From assembly GCA_002409975.1 (NCBI GenBank), contig DHOO01000043.1, forward strand, positions 44,979 to 71,477: 26,499 nt of DNA. The letters are read 5' to 3'. The stretch's first letter is position 1. The number at the start of each line of letters is the position of its first letter. This DNA is from Firmicutes bacterium UBA5388. GTDB taxonomy: Bacteria; Bacillota; UBA4882; UBA10575. The notes beneath the pieces were generated by a model. It was not told the DNA's origin. It saw nothing but the letters and a program-made list of their open reading frames with translations, and made no database searches. Shown in pieces: positions 1 through 8,627 of the stretch. The position numbers and the translations under genes are program-made.

Positions 1-72
1 GGCGTAAGCGACTCAAACCAGCATAAACAACTACCACGATCAGTTTGCAAAGATAAATGACAGCAAAAACCG

Positions 73-1035
73 TTATTCCTTGACCGCTCCTACTGTTAAT
101 CCTCTTACATAATATTTTTGGAAAAACGGATAGGCAAAAATGATCGGCCCAGTAGCAAGAACGACCATAGCCATTCTAACGGCTTCCGTCGGAAGAGAAG
201 CAATAATCTCTACCCTTTTCACAGGATCAATATAACCGGAGTACATATAGATAAATTCAATACTGCTCTCCAGTTTTTTTAGCATATATTGCACCGGATA
301 AAGCTTATTGTTCTCTATGAAAAGTAAGGCTTGAAACCAGTCATTCCAGTAGCCAAGGGTCAAAAACAACGCTATGGTGACAATGCCAGGCTTAGCAATC
401 GGTGCTGCTATTTGAAAGAAGATCCGAAGCTCATTGGCTCCATCAATTTTGGCGGATTCGATTACCGACTCTGGCACCATTGTTTTAAAAAATGTCCGTA
501 AAACCACGATATAAAAAGCATTAACGCACAATGGCAAGATTAAAGCCCATATTGTATCCCGAAGGTGAAGTAATTGAGTACATACCATATAGTATGGAAC
601 AAGTCCTCCATTAAAAAGCATGGTGAATACAGCCATGAAAGTGAAAAAATTCTTGTATCTAAAGGTTGACCTAGAAATCGCATAGGAGAACATGCCCATC
701 ATCAAAACTCCCATTAGCGTACCGACTATGGTAATGAATATGGTGATAAAATAGGACTGCAGCAATTGCTCACCAGAAGAAACAATGTATTTATATGCCG
801 CCAGACTCCATTTCTCCGGGAATAATCGATACCCGTTCTCCACCAGCATCTTCTCATCTGTAAATGAAATAATAATCACAAAGGCAAAGGGGAACACACA
901 TAAAAAGGAGAAAAGCCCCACCATCAAGTGAGCGCATATTTCGCCACCCAGTGGCAGAGAATTAAAGCGATTTCCCCCTACTCGCCGCTTGCGCAAATCA
1001 TCATTATGGAAACGGTTAATTTCACTACGAGTCAT
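73..1035 (-). CDS. Carbohydrate ABC transporter permease, LplC/YtcP type
   Basis: This is an inner-membrane permease subunit of a CUT1 sugar importer. The 320-residue protein has a hydrophilic N-terminus, a first membrane segment near residues 36-58 and about six hydrophobic segments in all. The cytoplasmic EAA loop (ESAKIDGANELRIF, from about residue 193) is the surface that docks the ATPase. The C-terminus ending in RGLTVGAVKE is typical of the LplC/YtcP branch. The ATG start follows a GGAGAGGGAG-type ribosome site and lies 18 bases after the LplB-like gene, so the two are one operon. The binding protein normally found with such pairs is not in the window and could lie to the left; bases 1-72 hold no gene I can support. 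The family is clear, the substrate is not. Confidence 0.9.
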   Translation of the reverse strand: MTRSEINRFHNDDLRKRRVGGNRFNSLPLGGEICAHLMVGLFSFLCVFPFAFVIIISFTDEKMLVENGYRLFPEKWSLAAYKYIVSSGEQLLQSYFITIFITIVGTLMGVLMMGMFSYAISRSTFRYKNFFTFMAVFTMLFNGGLVPYYMVCTQLLHLRDTIWALILPLCVNAFYIVVLRTFFKTMVPESVIESAKIDGANELRIFFQIAAPIAKPGIVTIALFLTLGYWNDWFQALLFIENNKLYPVQYMLKKLESSIEFIYMYSGYIDPVKRVEIIASLPTEAVRMAMVVLATGPIIFAYPFFQKYYVRGLTVGAVKE

Positions 1036-1053
1036 CTGTTACTCCCTCTCCGC

Positions 1054-1980
1054 TTAAAATAAAGCATTCTCACTGTCAATCTTGTTTATAATGTAATTGG
1101 AAATTAACACCAGAAGAAAACCCATTATCGACTGGTAAAAACCGGCAGCAGCGGTCATCCCGATATTGCTGAATGTCCGTAGGCCTCTGAAGACAAATGT
1201 ATCAATAACATTGGTCACATCATACAACGCTCCAGAGTCTCTTGGAACTTGATAAAAGAGACCGAAATCAGAGTTGAAAATCCTTCCCAGCGCCAGTACA
1301 GTGAGGATAATCATAACCGGTTTAAGCATCGGAAGTGTAATATGCTTAATTTGCTGCCACTTCGACGCACCGTCCAACATCGCCGCTTCATAATAGGTTT
1401 TATCAATACCCATTATGGCTGCCATATAAACCACTGAACCATAACCGGTTCCCTTCCATAGATTCATAAATATTAAGATGAAAGGCCATGGCGAGGGATC
1501 AGAATACCAGAGAACGGGCTCTTTTCCCATTATCTTTAAAATTTGATTGAAAAAACCTTTATCAATGCTTAAGAAACCGTAAAAAAAGTAACCTACAACT
1601 ACCCAGGAGAGAAAATGCGGCAAAAACATTGTTGTCTGGTAAAACTTGGCAAGCCTTCTGTTGGCTACCTCACATAATAAAATTGCAAAGGTCACCGAAA
1701 AAATTAACCCGGTTACGATAAATACAATATTATACAGAATAGTGTTACGCGTAATTAACCAAGCATCTGTCTTAAAGAGATACTCAAAATTTTTTAGGCC
1801 TACCCATTTGCTATAGATCAGACTATATAGAAAACCGTTTTTATGGATTTTATAGTCCTTAAAAGCAATCACTATGCCAAACATTGGCAGATAGCTAAAG
1901 AGAATCAGCCAGACAGTAACGGGTAAGACCATAAAAAGTAACTCTTTATTTTTTTTAAAATTCCTTATTACATTATGCAT
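1054..1980 (-). CDS. Carbohydrate ABC transporter permease, LplB type
   Basis: This is the partner permease of the LplC-like gene that follows it. The 308-residue protein starts with a short basic tail and a first membrane segment at about residues 13-32. It carries the LplB-style FGIVIAFKDYKI stretch after that segment and an EAA loop (YEAAMLDGASKWQQI, from about residue 197). A strong AAGGAGGTG ribosome site lies 12 bases before the ATG, slightly further than usual. A second SD-like GAGGAGGTGAG occurs about 30 bases upstream but precedes no sizeable ORF. LplB/LplC pairs usually import complex oligosaccharides and work with a separate MsmX-type ATPase. The substrate cannot be read from the sequence. 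The gene is divergent from the riboswitch-controlled unit. Confidence 0.9.
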   Translation of the reverse strand: MHNVIRNFKKNKELLFMVLPVTVWLILFSYLPMFGIVIAFKDYKIHKNGFLYSLIYSKWVGLKNFEYLFKTDAWLITRNTILYNIVFIVTGLIFSVTFAILLCEVANRRLAKFYQTTMFLPHFLSWVVVGYFFYGFLSIDKGFFNQILKIMGKEPVLWYSDPSPWPFILIFMNLWKGTGYGSVVYMAAIMGIDKTYYEAAMLDGASKWQQIKHITLPMLKPVMIILTVLALGRIFNSDFGLFYQVPRDSGALYDVTNVIDTFVFRGLRTFSNIGMTAAAGFYQSIMGFLLVLISNYIINKIDSENALF

Positions 1981-2054
1981 CTAGTCAAATGTCACCTCCT
2001 TAAGATGTCTTTAGATACTCACCTCCTCATATGCTCATAAATAAGTATAAATAT

Positions 2055-2073
2055 CTTTAATAAATTATTAAAG
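2055..2073. repeat. Perfect 9-1-9 AT-rich dyad, possible operator
   Basis: CTTTAATAA, one A, then TTATTAAAG form a perfect inverted repeat in the divergent intergenic region, about 80 bases upstream of the LplB-like start. On the minus strand it lies just upstream of a weak -10-like TATACT (2044-2049), where a regulator could control the lplB-lplC promoter. AT-rich dyads arise by chance fairly often, so this is only a candidate. Confidence 0.35.
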
Positions 2074-2132
2074 TGAATTTTTCTTATTTTTGCTGTACGA
2101 ATTTTAGAAATACATTTAAGAAGTTGTTTTTA

Positions 2133-2161
2133 TTGACATCTTATCTATTAGAGGATATAAT
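2133..2161 (+). promoter_or_regulatory. Consensus sigma-A promoter
   Basis: TTGACA (2133-2138) and TATAAT (2156-2161) are separated by exactly 17 bases. This is a perfect match to the vegetative sigma-A/sigma-70 consensus. Transcription would start near 2168, just ahead of the riboswitch. Basal transcription is therefore strong, and control probably occurs after initiation through the riboswitch. Confidence 0.9.
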
Positions 2162-2182
2162 TAGTTAAAAATATATTAAAAT

Positions 2183-2310
2183 CCCATGCGCTTAATCTCT
2201 TATCGAGAGCGGGGGAACCACTCTGGGTGAATCTAGCTATCTTATCTGGCTGGTAGGGCTACCTTTCAGTCCGAACCCAAAAGCTAACTTCGTAAGCGTA
2301 GAAAGGCGGC
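2183..2310 (+). promoter_or_regulatory. c-di-AMP riboswitch (ydaO/yuaA class)
   Basis: The leader carries the conserved blocks of the ydaO/yuaA riboswitch in the right order: GCGCTTAATCTC, a GAGAGCGGGGGAACCA block, GGGTGAATC, a short variable hairpin with GTAGGG/CTACC, CAGTCCGAACCC, then AGCTAACTTCGTAAGCG. The spacing fits the class and an intrinsic terminator follows directly. In known members, bound c-di-AMP favours termination, so the downstream genes are turned off when c-di-AMP is high. The regulated genes here are the ABC transporter and the DUF1854 protein. The assignment rests on recognised conserved sequence; no covariance model was run. Confidence 0.92.
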
Positions 2311-2334
2311 AACTTAATTTATGCCGTCTTTTTT
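2305..2334 (+). terminator. Riboswitch-linked intrinsic terminator
   Basis: GGCGGCA (2305-2311) pairs with TGCCGTC (2322-2328) around a 10-base loop, with one G-T pair, and is followed by six T. It overlaps the 3' edge of the riboswitch aptamer, as expected for an expression platform in which ligand binding decides between read-through and termination. The downstream start codon is about 30 bases further on. Confidence 0.85.
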
Positions 2335-2366
2335 GTTGTTATTATTAAGAAAGGAGGGTTAGGCGG

Positions 2367-4646
2367 GTGATTCTACGTAAGGAACTTCCTCAAGAGATCA
2401 AAAGGTTTTTTGAAGAAATAGGAGTACAAGAAGAAGAGCTTCTTCTTACCACCGACTCCGATTTAGACTTGGAAGGAAATTATTCTACACAATGGTTAGT
2501 TCTATCTTCAACCCGCTTAATGAATATCGGGTTAAAAGGCGCCTTGGTTTGGATCGTTAAGGAGTTTAACCTCAATGAGTTAACTTCTGTCCGGGTTGAC
2601 CGACGTGTAGGAAATGCTTCTCTTGAAGTGGAGAAAAAGGGGCAGTTCTATGAGGTTATCCGTTTTTCAACCGCCTTAATTGGAAAATTTGAGGGTTTTT
2701 CCACTGAAATAACAGCTGTCCTTAAAGGCCGCGATCTGATCCTTACTACTGAGCAGCAAGGAGAAAAGGAACATAAGCAAAAACGTCATTTGAAACAACG
2801 GCTTAGTTGGGCTTCTCCCAAGTCTACAAGGAAAAATCGATTATTACCCCGCATTTTTCAACTGCTAAAACCATATCACGGTACGGGAGTATTACTTGTT
2901 TTTCTACTTCTCACTGGTGCTGCTTTAGATTTGGCGTCTCCGCAGTTTTTTAAAGTCCTGGTTGACAACTTTATTGAAACGGTAGCTTTACCCGCTTGGT
3001 TTTTAGCTTTCGCCTTGTGGTTCAAACAGAACAGCAACATCCAATATCTTTTGCTTCTGGTACTAGCTTTAGGTCTACTTCAACTGCTGCGAAAGATAAT
3101 TAGGCTAATCCATAATGGATTAATAACTAAAGTAGCTTCTCAAATTGCCTTTAATTTAAGAAACCGCCTTTTTAAAAAATTACAAGAACTCTCCTTTTCC
3201 TTTTATGAGCACCACCAAGTAGAGCAGTTGATGGTCAAAATTACTCAGGATGTTGAGGACTTGCGAGGGTTGATGTTACAAGCAACGCACAATGTTATCA
3301 ATATTTTGCTGTTAATCGGGGCTGGGATTCTCCTGTCTGCCCTAGAGTTACATTTGGCAGTTTATGCTTTATTACCTGCCCTGTTTGTCATCGGTTTAAC
3401 CTTGGTATATTGGAATTATGAGCCTCCAAGTTATAAGAGTTCTTGGCATAAAAAAGCTAAGCTTAATGAGGTCCTTTCTACCTTACTATCCAGACTGAGA
3501 ATCAGCAAGACTTTTGGGCAAGAATGCAGAGAAACAGAAAACTTTAAATATTATAATGACCATCCTAGACAGTCTAAGATCAAGATGGGGCGCGTCTCCG
3601 GTGCTTTTCACCCCATAATCTCTTGTCTATTCGGGTTAGGGTCGCTAATTGTTTTATATTGTGGTGGTCAAAACGTACTCCGTAGCGAACTTACCCTCGG
3701 AACTTTAATTGCCTTCTTTAGCTATTTAAAGATGTTTTACGGCGCTTTAAGCCAGCTTACCAACATAAACCAGTGGTTTATTTCCTTCACCTCTACGGTT
3801 CAGCGTATATTTCAAATCCTCGATTCCGAACCTAAGATCAAAAAATCTCCCCAAGCTGTAGATTTTGAATTTACTGGTGCTATCAGCTTTGAAGAGCTTA
3901 CTTTTGGTTATGATCCAAACTTTCCGGTAATAAAAGATCTCAATTTGACTATTGAACCTGGAGAACTCGTGGGGATCGTCGGTCCCAGCGGTTGCGGAAA
4001 ATCTACCATGATCAGCTTGTTATGCAGATTCTATGACCCCGATCGGGGAAGGATCATGATTGATCACGTTGATCTCCGTGAAATTAATCCCGCTTGTCTA
4101 CGTCAGCAGATTGGCTTGGTATTACAAGAACCATACCTTTTTCGCGGAAGTATTACCGAAAATATCGCCTTTGGACGTCCTGACATTAGTTTTGAAGAGA
4201 TCATGGCCGCTGCAAAAGCCGCCCATGCCCATGACTTTATCATTAATCTCCCCGATGGCTACGACACGATATTAGGTGAGCGTGGAAGCGGTCTCTCCCG
4301 AGGAGAACAGCAACGGATTGCTATTGCCCGAGCGTTCCTAGGTAACCCTAAAATTCTAATCTTGGAGGAAGCAACCTCTTCAGTTGATCCTGAAAGTGAA
4401 AAAGCTATTCTGGAAGCATTAGAAGTGCTAACCAAAGGGAGAACTACTATCATCATCACTCACCGGTTATCAACTCTCAGTCATGCCGATCGCATTATTG
4501 TCGTCAATGATGGCACAATTCGCGAAACCGGCTCCCATCAAGAGCTATTATCGTTAAATGGTTTATATAGGCGTTTACTAGAAACGCAGTTACCATATCT
4601 AAGAAATCAGCAAGTTACCACCAGTTCAACGAGGAGAGCAAACTAG
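2367..4646 (+). CDS. ABC transporter, fused membrane and ATPase domains, DUF1854-associated type
   Basis: This 759-residue half-transporter has three parts. Residues 1 to about 130 form a beta-rich, PH-like domain absent from ordinary exporters. Residues about 165-480 carry the exporter-type membrane segments. Residues about 505-745 form the ATPase. Visible motifs are Walker A GPSGCGKST (539-547), Q-loop VLQEP, signature LSRGEQQR (643-650), Walker B ILILEEATSSVD with E667-E668, and the H-loop histidine at 699. The signature differs from LSGGQ, and the usual Walker B aspartate is glutamate, while the catalytic glutamate is kept. The GTG start has AAGGAGGG 8 bases upstream. As I recall, this transporter type paired with DUF1854 is annotated elsewhere as associated with cyanophycin metabolism. 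No cyanophycin gene is in this window, so the substrate is open. Confidence 0.85.
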   Translation: MILRKELPQEIKRFFEEIGVQEEELLLTTDSDLDLEGNYSTQWLVLSSTRLMNIGLKGALVWIVKEFNLNELTSVRVDRRVGNASLEVEKKGQFYEVIRFSTALIGKFEGFSTEITAVLKGRDLILTTEQQGEKEHKQKRHLKQRLSWASPKSTRKNRLLPRIFQLLKPYHGTGVLLVFLLLTGAALDLASPQFFKVLVDNFIETVALPAWFLAFALWFKQNSNIQYLLLLVLALGLLQLLRKIIRLIHNGLITKVASQIAFNLRNRLFKKLQELSFSFYEHHQVEQLMVKITQDVEDLRGLMLQATHNVINILLLIGAGILLSALELHLAVYALLPALFVIGLTLVYWNYEPPSYKSSWHKKAKLNEVLSTLLSRLRISKTFGQECRETENFKYYNDHPRQSKIKMGRVSGAFHPIISCLFGLGSLIVLYCGGQNVLRSELTLGTLIAFFSYLKMFYGALSQLTNINQWFISFTSTVQRIFQILDSEPKIKKSPQAVDFEFTGAISFEELTFGYDPNFPVIKDLNLTIEPGELVGIVGPSGCGKSTMISLLCRFYDPDRGRIMIDHVDLREINPACLRQQIGLVLQEPYLFRGSITENIAFGRPDISFEEIMAAAKAAHAHDFIINLPDGYDTILGERGSGLSRGEQQRIAIARAFLGNPKILILEEATSSVDPESEKAILEALEVLTKGRTTIIITHRLSTLSHADRIIVVNDGTIRETGSHQELLSLNGLYRRLLETQLPYLRNQQVTTSSTRRAN

Positions 4647-4679
4647 GCAGAGTATCGTGCCATTAAAGGAGGAATCATT

Positions 4680-5201
4680 ATGGGTCACGGATCTAAAGTT
4701 AGTTATCTACAACCGCAGAAACTTAAGGTCTGGCTAGGAACTGCAGGTGAACTTTGTGTCTCTCCCGATGGGGAAAAGACCTATCAACATGTCAAGATCT
4801 TCCGGACCAGACCCATTTCGGCGCCCAACAAATATCTTTCCTTTCGTGTCGGCCATACCCAAACCGAGCAAGAAGAATTGGGAGTCCTCATTGACTTAAA
4901 ACCTCTTCCCGCCGTCACGCAGGCGTTAATCGAAAATGAGCTTGATAAACGCTATTTCATTCATCAAATTTTAAGTATTCAATCGATTAAGGAAGAGTGG
5001 GGGGTTCTATCCTGGAAAGTAAATACAGATAAAGGTTATAAGGAGTTTTCCTTATCAAACAAGGACCAACCGCAGATCATTCCCATAAAAGAACGAGGGC
5101 GGCTGATCACTGATGCCAATGGTAACCGCTATGTAATCCCAGATCTTAAGCTGTTAGATAGTAGGAGTCGACTGGAGTTTCTAAGACATAGCAATTGCTA
5201 A
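4680..5201 (+). CDS. DUF1854 family protein
   Basis: This 173-residue soluble protein has no signal peptide or membrane segment. The second half has the DUF1854 pattern: DKRYFIHQILSI, a short beta-rich stretch with WKVNTDKGYKEF, then LITDANGNRYVIPDL and LLDSRSRLEF at the C-terminus. It starts at an ATG with AAAGGAGG just upstream, 33 bases after the ABC transporter gene, so both belong to the riboswitch-controlled transcript. In other genomes this family sits beside the same type of ABC transporter, so it is probably an accessory or regulatory partner of the transporter. Its biochemical function is not known to me. No clear intrinsic terminator follows before the convergent GH2 gene. Confidence 0.85.
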   Translation: MGHGSKVSYLQPQKLKVWLGTAGELCVSPDGEKTYQHVKIFRTRPISAPNKYLSFRVGHTQTEQEELGVLIDLKPLPAVTQALIENELDKRYFIHQILSIQSIKEEWGVLSWKVNTDKGYKEFSLSNKDQPQIIPIKERGRLITDANGNRYVIPDLKLLDSRSRLEFLRHSNC

Positions 5202-5260
5202 TTAATAATTAGGCTATTCCCTCACTTCCGGAGGATGGCATAATTCAATATTTAATTTGT

Positions 5261-7777
5261 TTAGCAACTTTTAATAATGATTTCTTGTTCAGGACTATTA
5301 AGAGCTTTAATCGTAAGCCCGCCCTCAAAATCTTGGATTTTTAGGTTAACTCTCCGTTCCTGATTTGCTAGTAAATCGAAACCATTATCATCGGCAACCA
5401 AGATTCCACTCTCACTATCGAGAAAAACTCCCCGCGCTAAGTGAGCACTCTTGATTACTAGGTCGATTTTGGTAATATTCTTCTCCCGCTCTACCTTTTG
5501 CACTCTCCAGTCAAGCTTTGTTTCTGCAAGATGTAGTTTGCTGTATGGCAAAAAATAGTAACAGTTATTGCTAACCATTTCCTGAGCCCGGTATAAAGCA
5601 GCATAAAGAAAAGTTTTTTCTCCACTAAATTCCTCTGTTGTTATTTGAGTTAACTTTTCGGCACTATCAGCTGCCAACTCGATTTTAATCTTCTTTTGCT
5701 CCAGTATATTACCATTGAAACTTAAAAGCAGAATCTGAAGCTCCCCTTGGAATAATTGAAGATCATCATTCACTCCCCAAACTTCTACTTTATGCCCACT
5801 TTTATTAAAGGAAACAGCTACAGGGGCATAAGCCTTTTTGGCATAGTAATAAAGGAGTTTGGGCCTCAATTCATAATCAATACAACTCCAGGAAACACTG
5901 GGCCAGATATCATTATATTGCCAGAAGAGTGAGCCCCCACATTTATATTTACGGCGGCGAAAATGTTCTATCCCAAATTTGATCCCTGTCGCCTGAGCTA
6001 GTTGGGTATAAAAAACAAAATCCTTTACATTTTTCACCTCTCCCCAGTCGACAGTATAACAGTTTAATTTTTTAAAGACCGCATTATGAAACTCGATTAC
6101 ATTTTGGTAATTATGAATAGCTACAGAGGCTTCGGAAAAATCCATCTTGCCCTTGCACTGATTATAGTTCTGCCACAGTGCGGTGTCTTTTAAGTATTCA
6201 TCTCCGATCCCCCGTCTTAAGGTGGCCAGATGACAGGAACCTTGTAGCCCATATTCGCTGATAAAACGAGAATCATCTTCAGCATAAGCCTGATAAGGTT
6301 TTTGTTCGTGCCAGACCTCCCAGTTATGGTGGTTACCGGCTTCCCTCGAATTAGGATAATACCCTCCAAAAGGGCTTCCTGGCCAGTATGGCCTAGTACC
6401 ATCCAACCGCCGGCAGACCTCGGGGAGCACTTCTTTATAGATAACCTGACCATACTTATACTGCCATAAGTTTTCATTGTTTCCATTCCAGAAAACCAGA
6501 GAAGGATAATTCCTCAAACTTTTAACGATGGCTTCCGCTTCTTCCCTGGCGACCTCCAGAAACTCTTCACTTTCTGGATAATCACTGCAGGTATAAGGAA
6601 AGTCCTGCCAAACCATAATCCCTTTTTCTGAACAAAACTCGTAAAAATGCCTGCTCTCGATGATACCTCCAGCCCAAATTCGAAACATATTCATATTTGC
6701 TTCCACTGCTCGCTCAATTAACTCCCAATACTTCTCTTTAGAAACTCGGGCAGGGATTGCATCAGGCACAATCCAGTTGGCTCCTTTCACAAACACCTTT
6801 TGCCCATTGATTTCAAAGATAAACCGGTTGTCCCCTTTTTCTTGCGTCAGGAGCCGAACTTCTCTAAAACCGATTCTTTGTTGAAAGCCGCTAAGCAGTC
6901 TCTCCGCCTCATTTTTAACCTCCATTTTTAGGTAATATAAATGCGGCTCGCCTATAGTATGAGGCCACCAGAGCTTAGGCTGATCAACTCTGAGCACTTC
7001 TTTAATCTTTCTCTCTTCCCGAGGTAATAGTAAGTATTCATATTCAGTCCTTAATTCATGGTCAAAACCGATCCCTGATAATTCTAAAGTAATCTTGGTC
7101 TTGACCTCATGAGCGACATAATTAATAAGCCTATATTCAAGATGTAAGTTAGCATAACCATTTTTCAACTCACTATAGATAAAAGCGTCTTTGCTTTCAA
7201 CAGTATCAATCCCTTTCAGATAGACGTCCTTCCAAATCCCAACCGTAACAAGTCTGACCCCAAAATCCCAGCCATAACCCATATCCATTTTGCGAGCATA
7301 GATGCGTTCATGAGTATTATTAGCGCATTCCAGGTGCTCCACATGATAACCCGCCACCGCGGTAAGCGGAGAAGCAAAATACACAACCAATTCATTCTCT
7401 TGGTTAAAAACCAGATGCTTAGTGCCATCAACTATACAAGGCGTATACATATTCGCATGGCTACCAAGCTTGTGACCATTAAGAAAAATAGTGGCAAAGG
7501 TATCTAGACCTTCAAATACAATTTCGACTTGTTTTCCATCTAAGTCTTTATGCGGAATAAATGTTTTCCGATACCACCATTCCTGCTCCTCCATCCAGGA
7601 ACACTCCTGAGCCTCAAAGTTTTTAAAAGGGTCCTTGATTACCCCTTCTCTTTCCAGATCAAGGTGGACTTCTCCCGGCACCTCAGCCAGTAATTTAGGT
7701 GAAATATTGACCAGGCTTCCCTGACCCTGTTGCTTATAATCTAATTCCCACTTTCCGTTTAAACACTGGCGTACCAT
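5261..7777 (-). CDS. GH2 family beta-mannosidase
   Basis: This predicted exo-beta-mannosidase removes terminal beta-linked mannose from manno-oligosaccharides. It is 838 residues long, in the normal range for this GH2 subgroup. The order is a sugar-binding jelly-roll domain at the N-terminus (GKWELDY), an Ig-like domain, a TIM barrel and C-terminal beta domains. The acid/base glutamate is E435 in FWNGNNENLW and the nucleophile is E508 in FISEYGLQG. There is no signal peptide, so it should act in the cytoplasm on imported sugars. The ATG start has AAGGAGGAG six bases upstream and lies 13 bases after the preceding permease gene, which places it last in the transporter operon. Beta-mannosidase is more likely than beta-galactosidase or glucuronidase from overall sequence character, but specificity is inferred. 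Confidence 0.88.
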   Translation of the reverse strand: MVRQCLNGKWELDYKQQGQGSLVNISPKLLAEVPGEVHLDLEREGVIKDPFKNFEAQECSWMEEQEWWYRKTFIPHKDLDGKQVEIVFEGLDTFATIFLNGHKLGSHANMYTPCIVDGTKHLVFNQENELVVYFASPLTAVAGYHVEHLECANNTHERIYARKMDMGYGWDFGVRLVTVGIWKDVYLKGIDTVESKDAFIYSELKNGYANLHLEYRLINYVAHEVKTKITLELSGIGFDHELRTEYEYLLLPREERKIKEVLRVDQPKLWWPHTIGEPHLYYLKMEVKNEAERLLSGFQQRIGFREVRLLTQEKGDNRFIFEINGQKVFVKGANWIVPDAIPARVSKEKYWELIERAVEANMNMFRIWAGGIIESRHFYEFCSEKGIMVWQDFPYTCSDYPESEEFLEVAREEAEAIVKSLRNYPSLVFWNGNNENLWQYKYGQVIYKEVLPEVCRRLDGTRPYWPGSPFGGYYPNSREAGNHHNWEVWHEQKPYQAYAEDDSRFISEYGLQGSCHLATLRRGIGDEYLKDTALWQNYNQCKGKMDFSEASVAIHNYQNVIEFHNAVFKKLNCYTVDWGEVKNVKDFVFYTQLAQATGIKFGIEHFRRRKYKCGGSLFWQYNDIWPSVSWSCIDYELRPKLLYYYAKKAYAPVAVSFNKSGHKVEVWGVNDDLQLFQGELQILLLSFNGNILEQKKIKIELAADSAEKLTQITTEEFSGEKTFLYAALYRAQEMVSNNCYYFLPYSKLHLAETKLDWRVQKVEREKNITKIDLVIKSAHLARGVFLDSESGILVADDNGFDLLANQERRVNLKIQDFEGGLTIKALNSPEQEIIIKSC

Positions 7778-7790
7778 CTATCTCTCCTCC

Positions 7791-8627
7791 TTAACCTTTT
7801 AAACCGGTAAAGCTTATTCCTTCTTCAAAATGCCTTCTAAAGACTAAAAAGAGAATCACTATTGGTAGGGTCAAAAGAGTAGCCCCGGCCATCTGCACCC
7901 CTGGATAGGTCTGATATTCCCCTTTGGTAAAGAGAGCTAGCAGAACACTAAGGGGCATCTTATCATAATCCTTATTGACGATTAAAGGCCAGAGGAATTC
8001 ACTCCAGCGCGCCATAAAGGTAAAAAGAGTAACAATTGCGGTAGTAGTTTTTGATAAAGGCAGCATAATTCGGGTAATAATCTTAAACTCGGAAGCTCCA
8101 TCAATCCTGGCTGCTTCCAGTAAGGCCTCAGGGATCGTTTTAAAAAATTGGATATAAATAAAGATCGCCCAAGGATCAATCAGATATCTCAGGATCATAC
8201 CTGAATGTTTATTAATCTGACCCCAATCTCTCATTATTAAAAAAAGAGGAATTAGAAATAGGACCCCGGGAAAGAGCATCTGGTAAACAACAAGATTTTC
8301 AAAAAATCGATAACCACAAATTTTCATCCTTCTAAGGGAATAAGCTGTAATCATTCCAAAAAATATGACACTAATCGTCGGGATGATTGAAATAATTAAA
8401 CTATTAGCAATGCTACCTGTAAAATTACGTTCCTGACCAGTACCTCCTTTTAGGATAAAAGCATAGTTGCCTAAGGTCAACTTGGTGGGCCAGAAGCGGG
8501 TATAAATTTCTCCACTAACCTTAAAAGAAGAAAGAACCATCCACAGATAAGGAAAAATTGCCAAAAAAAGACCAATCGTCAACACTAAATAAATTAGAGG
8601 CATTTTACATTTTATGTATTTATTCAT
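7791..8627 (-). CDS. Sugar ABC transporter permease, MalG/CUT1 type
   Basis: This is the second membrane subunit of the CUT1 importer next to the GH2 gene. It has about six hydrophobic segments, the EAA loop (EAARIDGASEFKIIT) and a C-terminus ending in EEGISFTGLKG. I place the start at the ATG at 8627 (MNKYIK) rather than at the ATG nine bases earlier: the AAAGGG ribosome site touches the earlier codon but is nine bases from the later one. The gene then overlaps the stop of the preceding permease by eight bases, a sign of translational coupling. A decayed copy of its 3' end lies at 16627-16698. The substrate is probably a manno-oligosaccharide, from context only. Confidence 0.9.
   Translation of the reverse strand: MNKYIKCKMPLIYLVLTIGLFLAIFPYLWMVLSSFKVSGEIYTRFWPTKLTLGNYAFILKGGTGQERNFTGSIANSLIISIIPTISVIFFGMITAYSLRRMKICGYRFFENLVVYQMLFPGVLFLIPLFLIMRDWGQINKHSGMILRYLIDPWAIFIYIQFFKTIPEALLEAARIDGASEFKIITRIMLPLSKTTTAIVTLFTFMARWSEFLWPLIVNKDYDKMPLSVLLALFTKGEYQTYPGVQMAGATLLTLPIVILFLVFRRHFEEGISFTGLKG

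Noticed and set aside
1745..1754. TTACGCGTAA palindrome inside the LplB-like gene
   Set aside because: It lies in coding sequence, has a different centre from the operator motif and has no partner sites.
5198..5212. Palindrome CTAATTAATAATTAG at the end of the DUF1854 gene as a terminator
   Set aside because: The loop would be one base, the stem is only A-T rich and no T-tract follows. It includes the stop codon and is probably chance.
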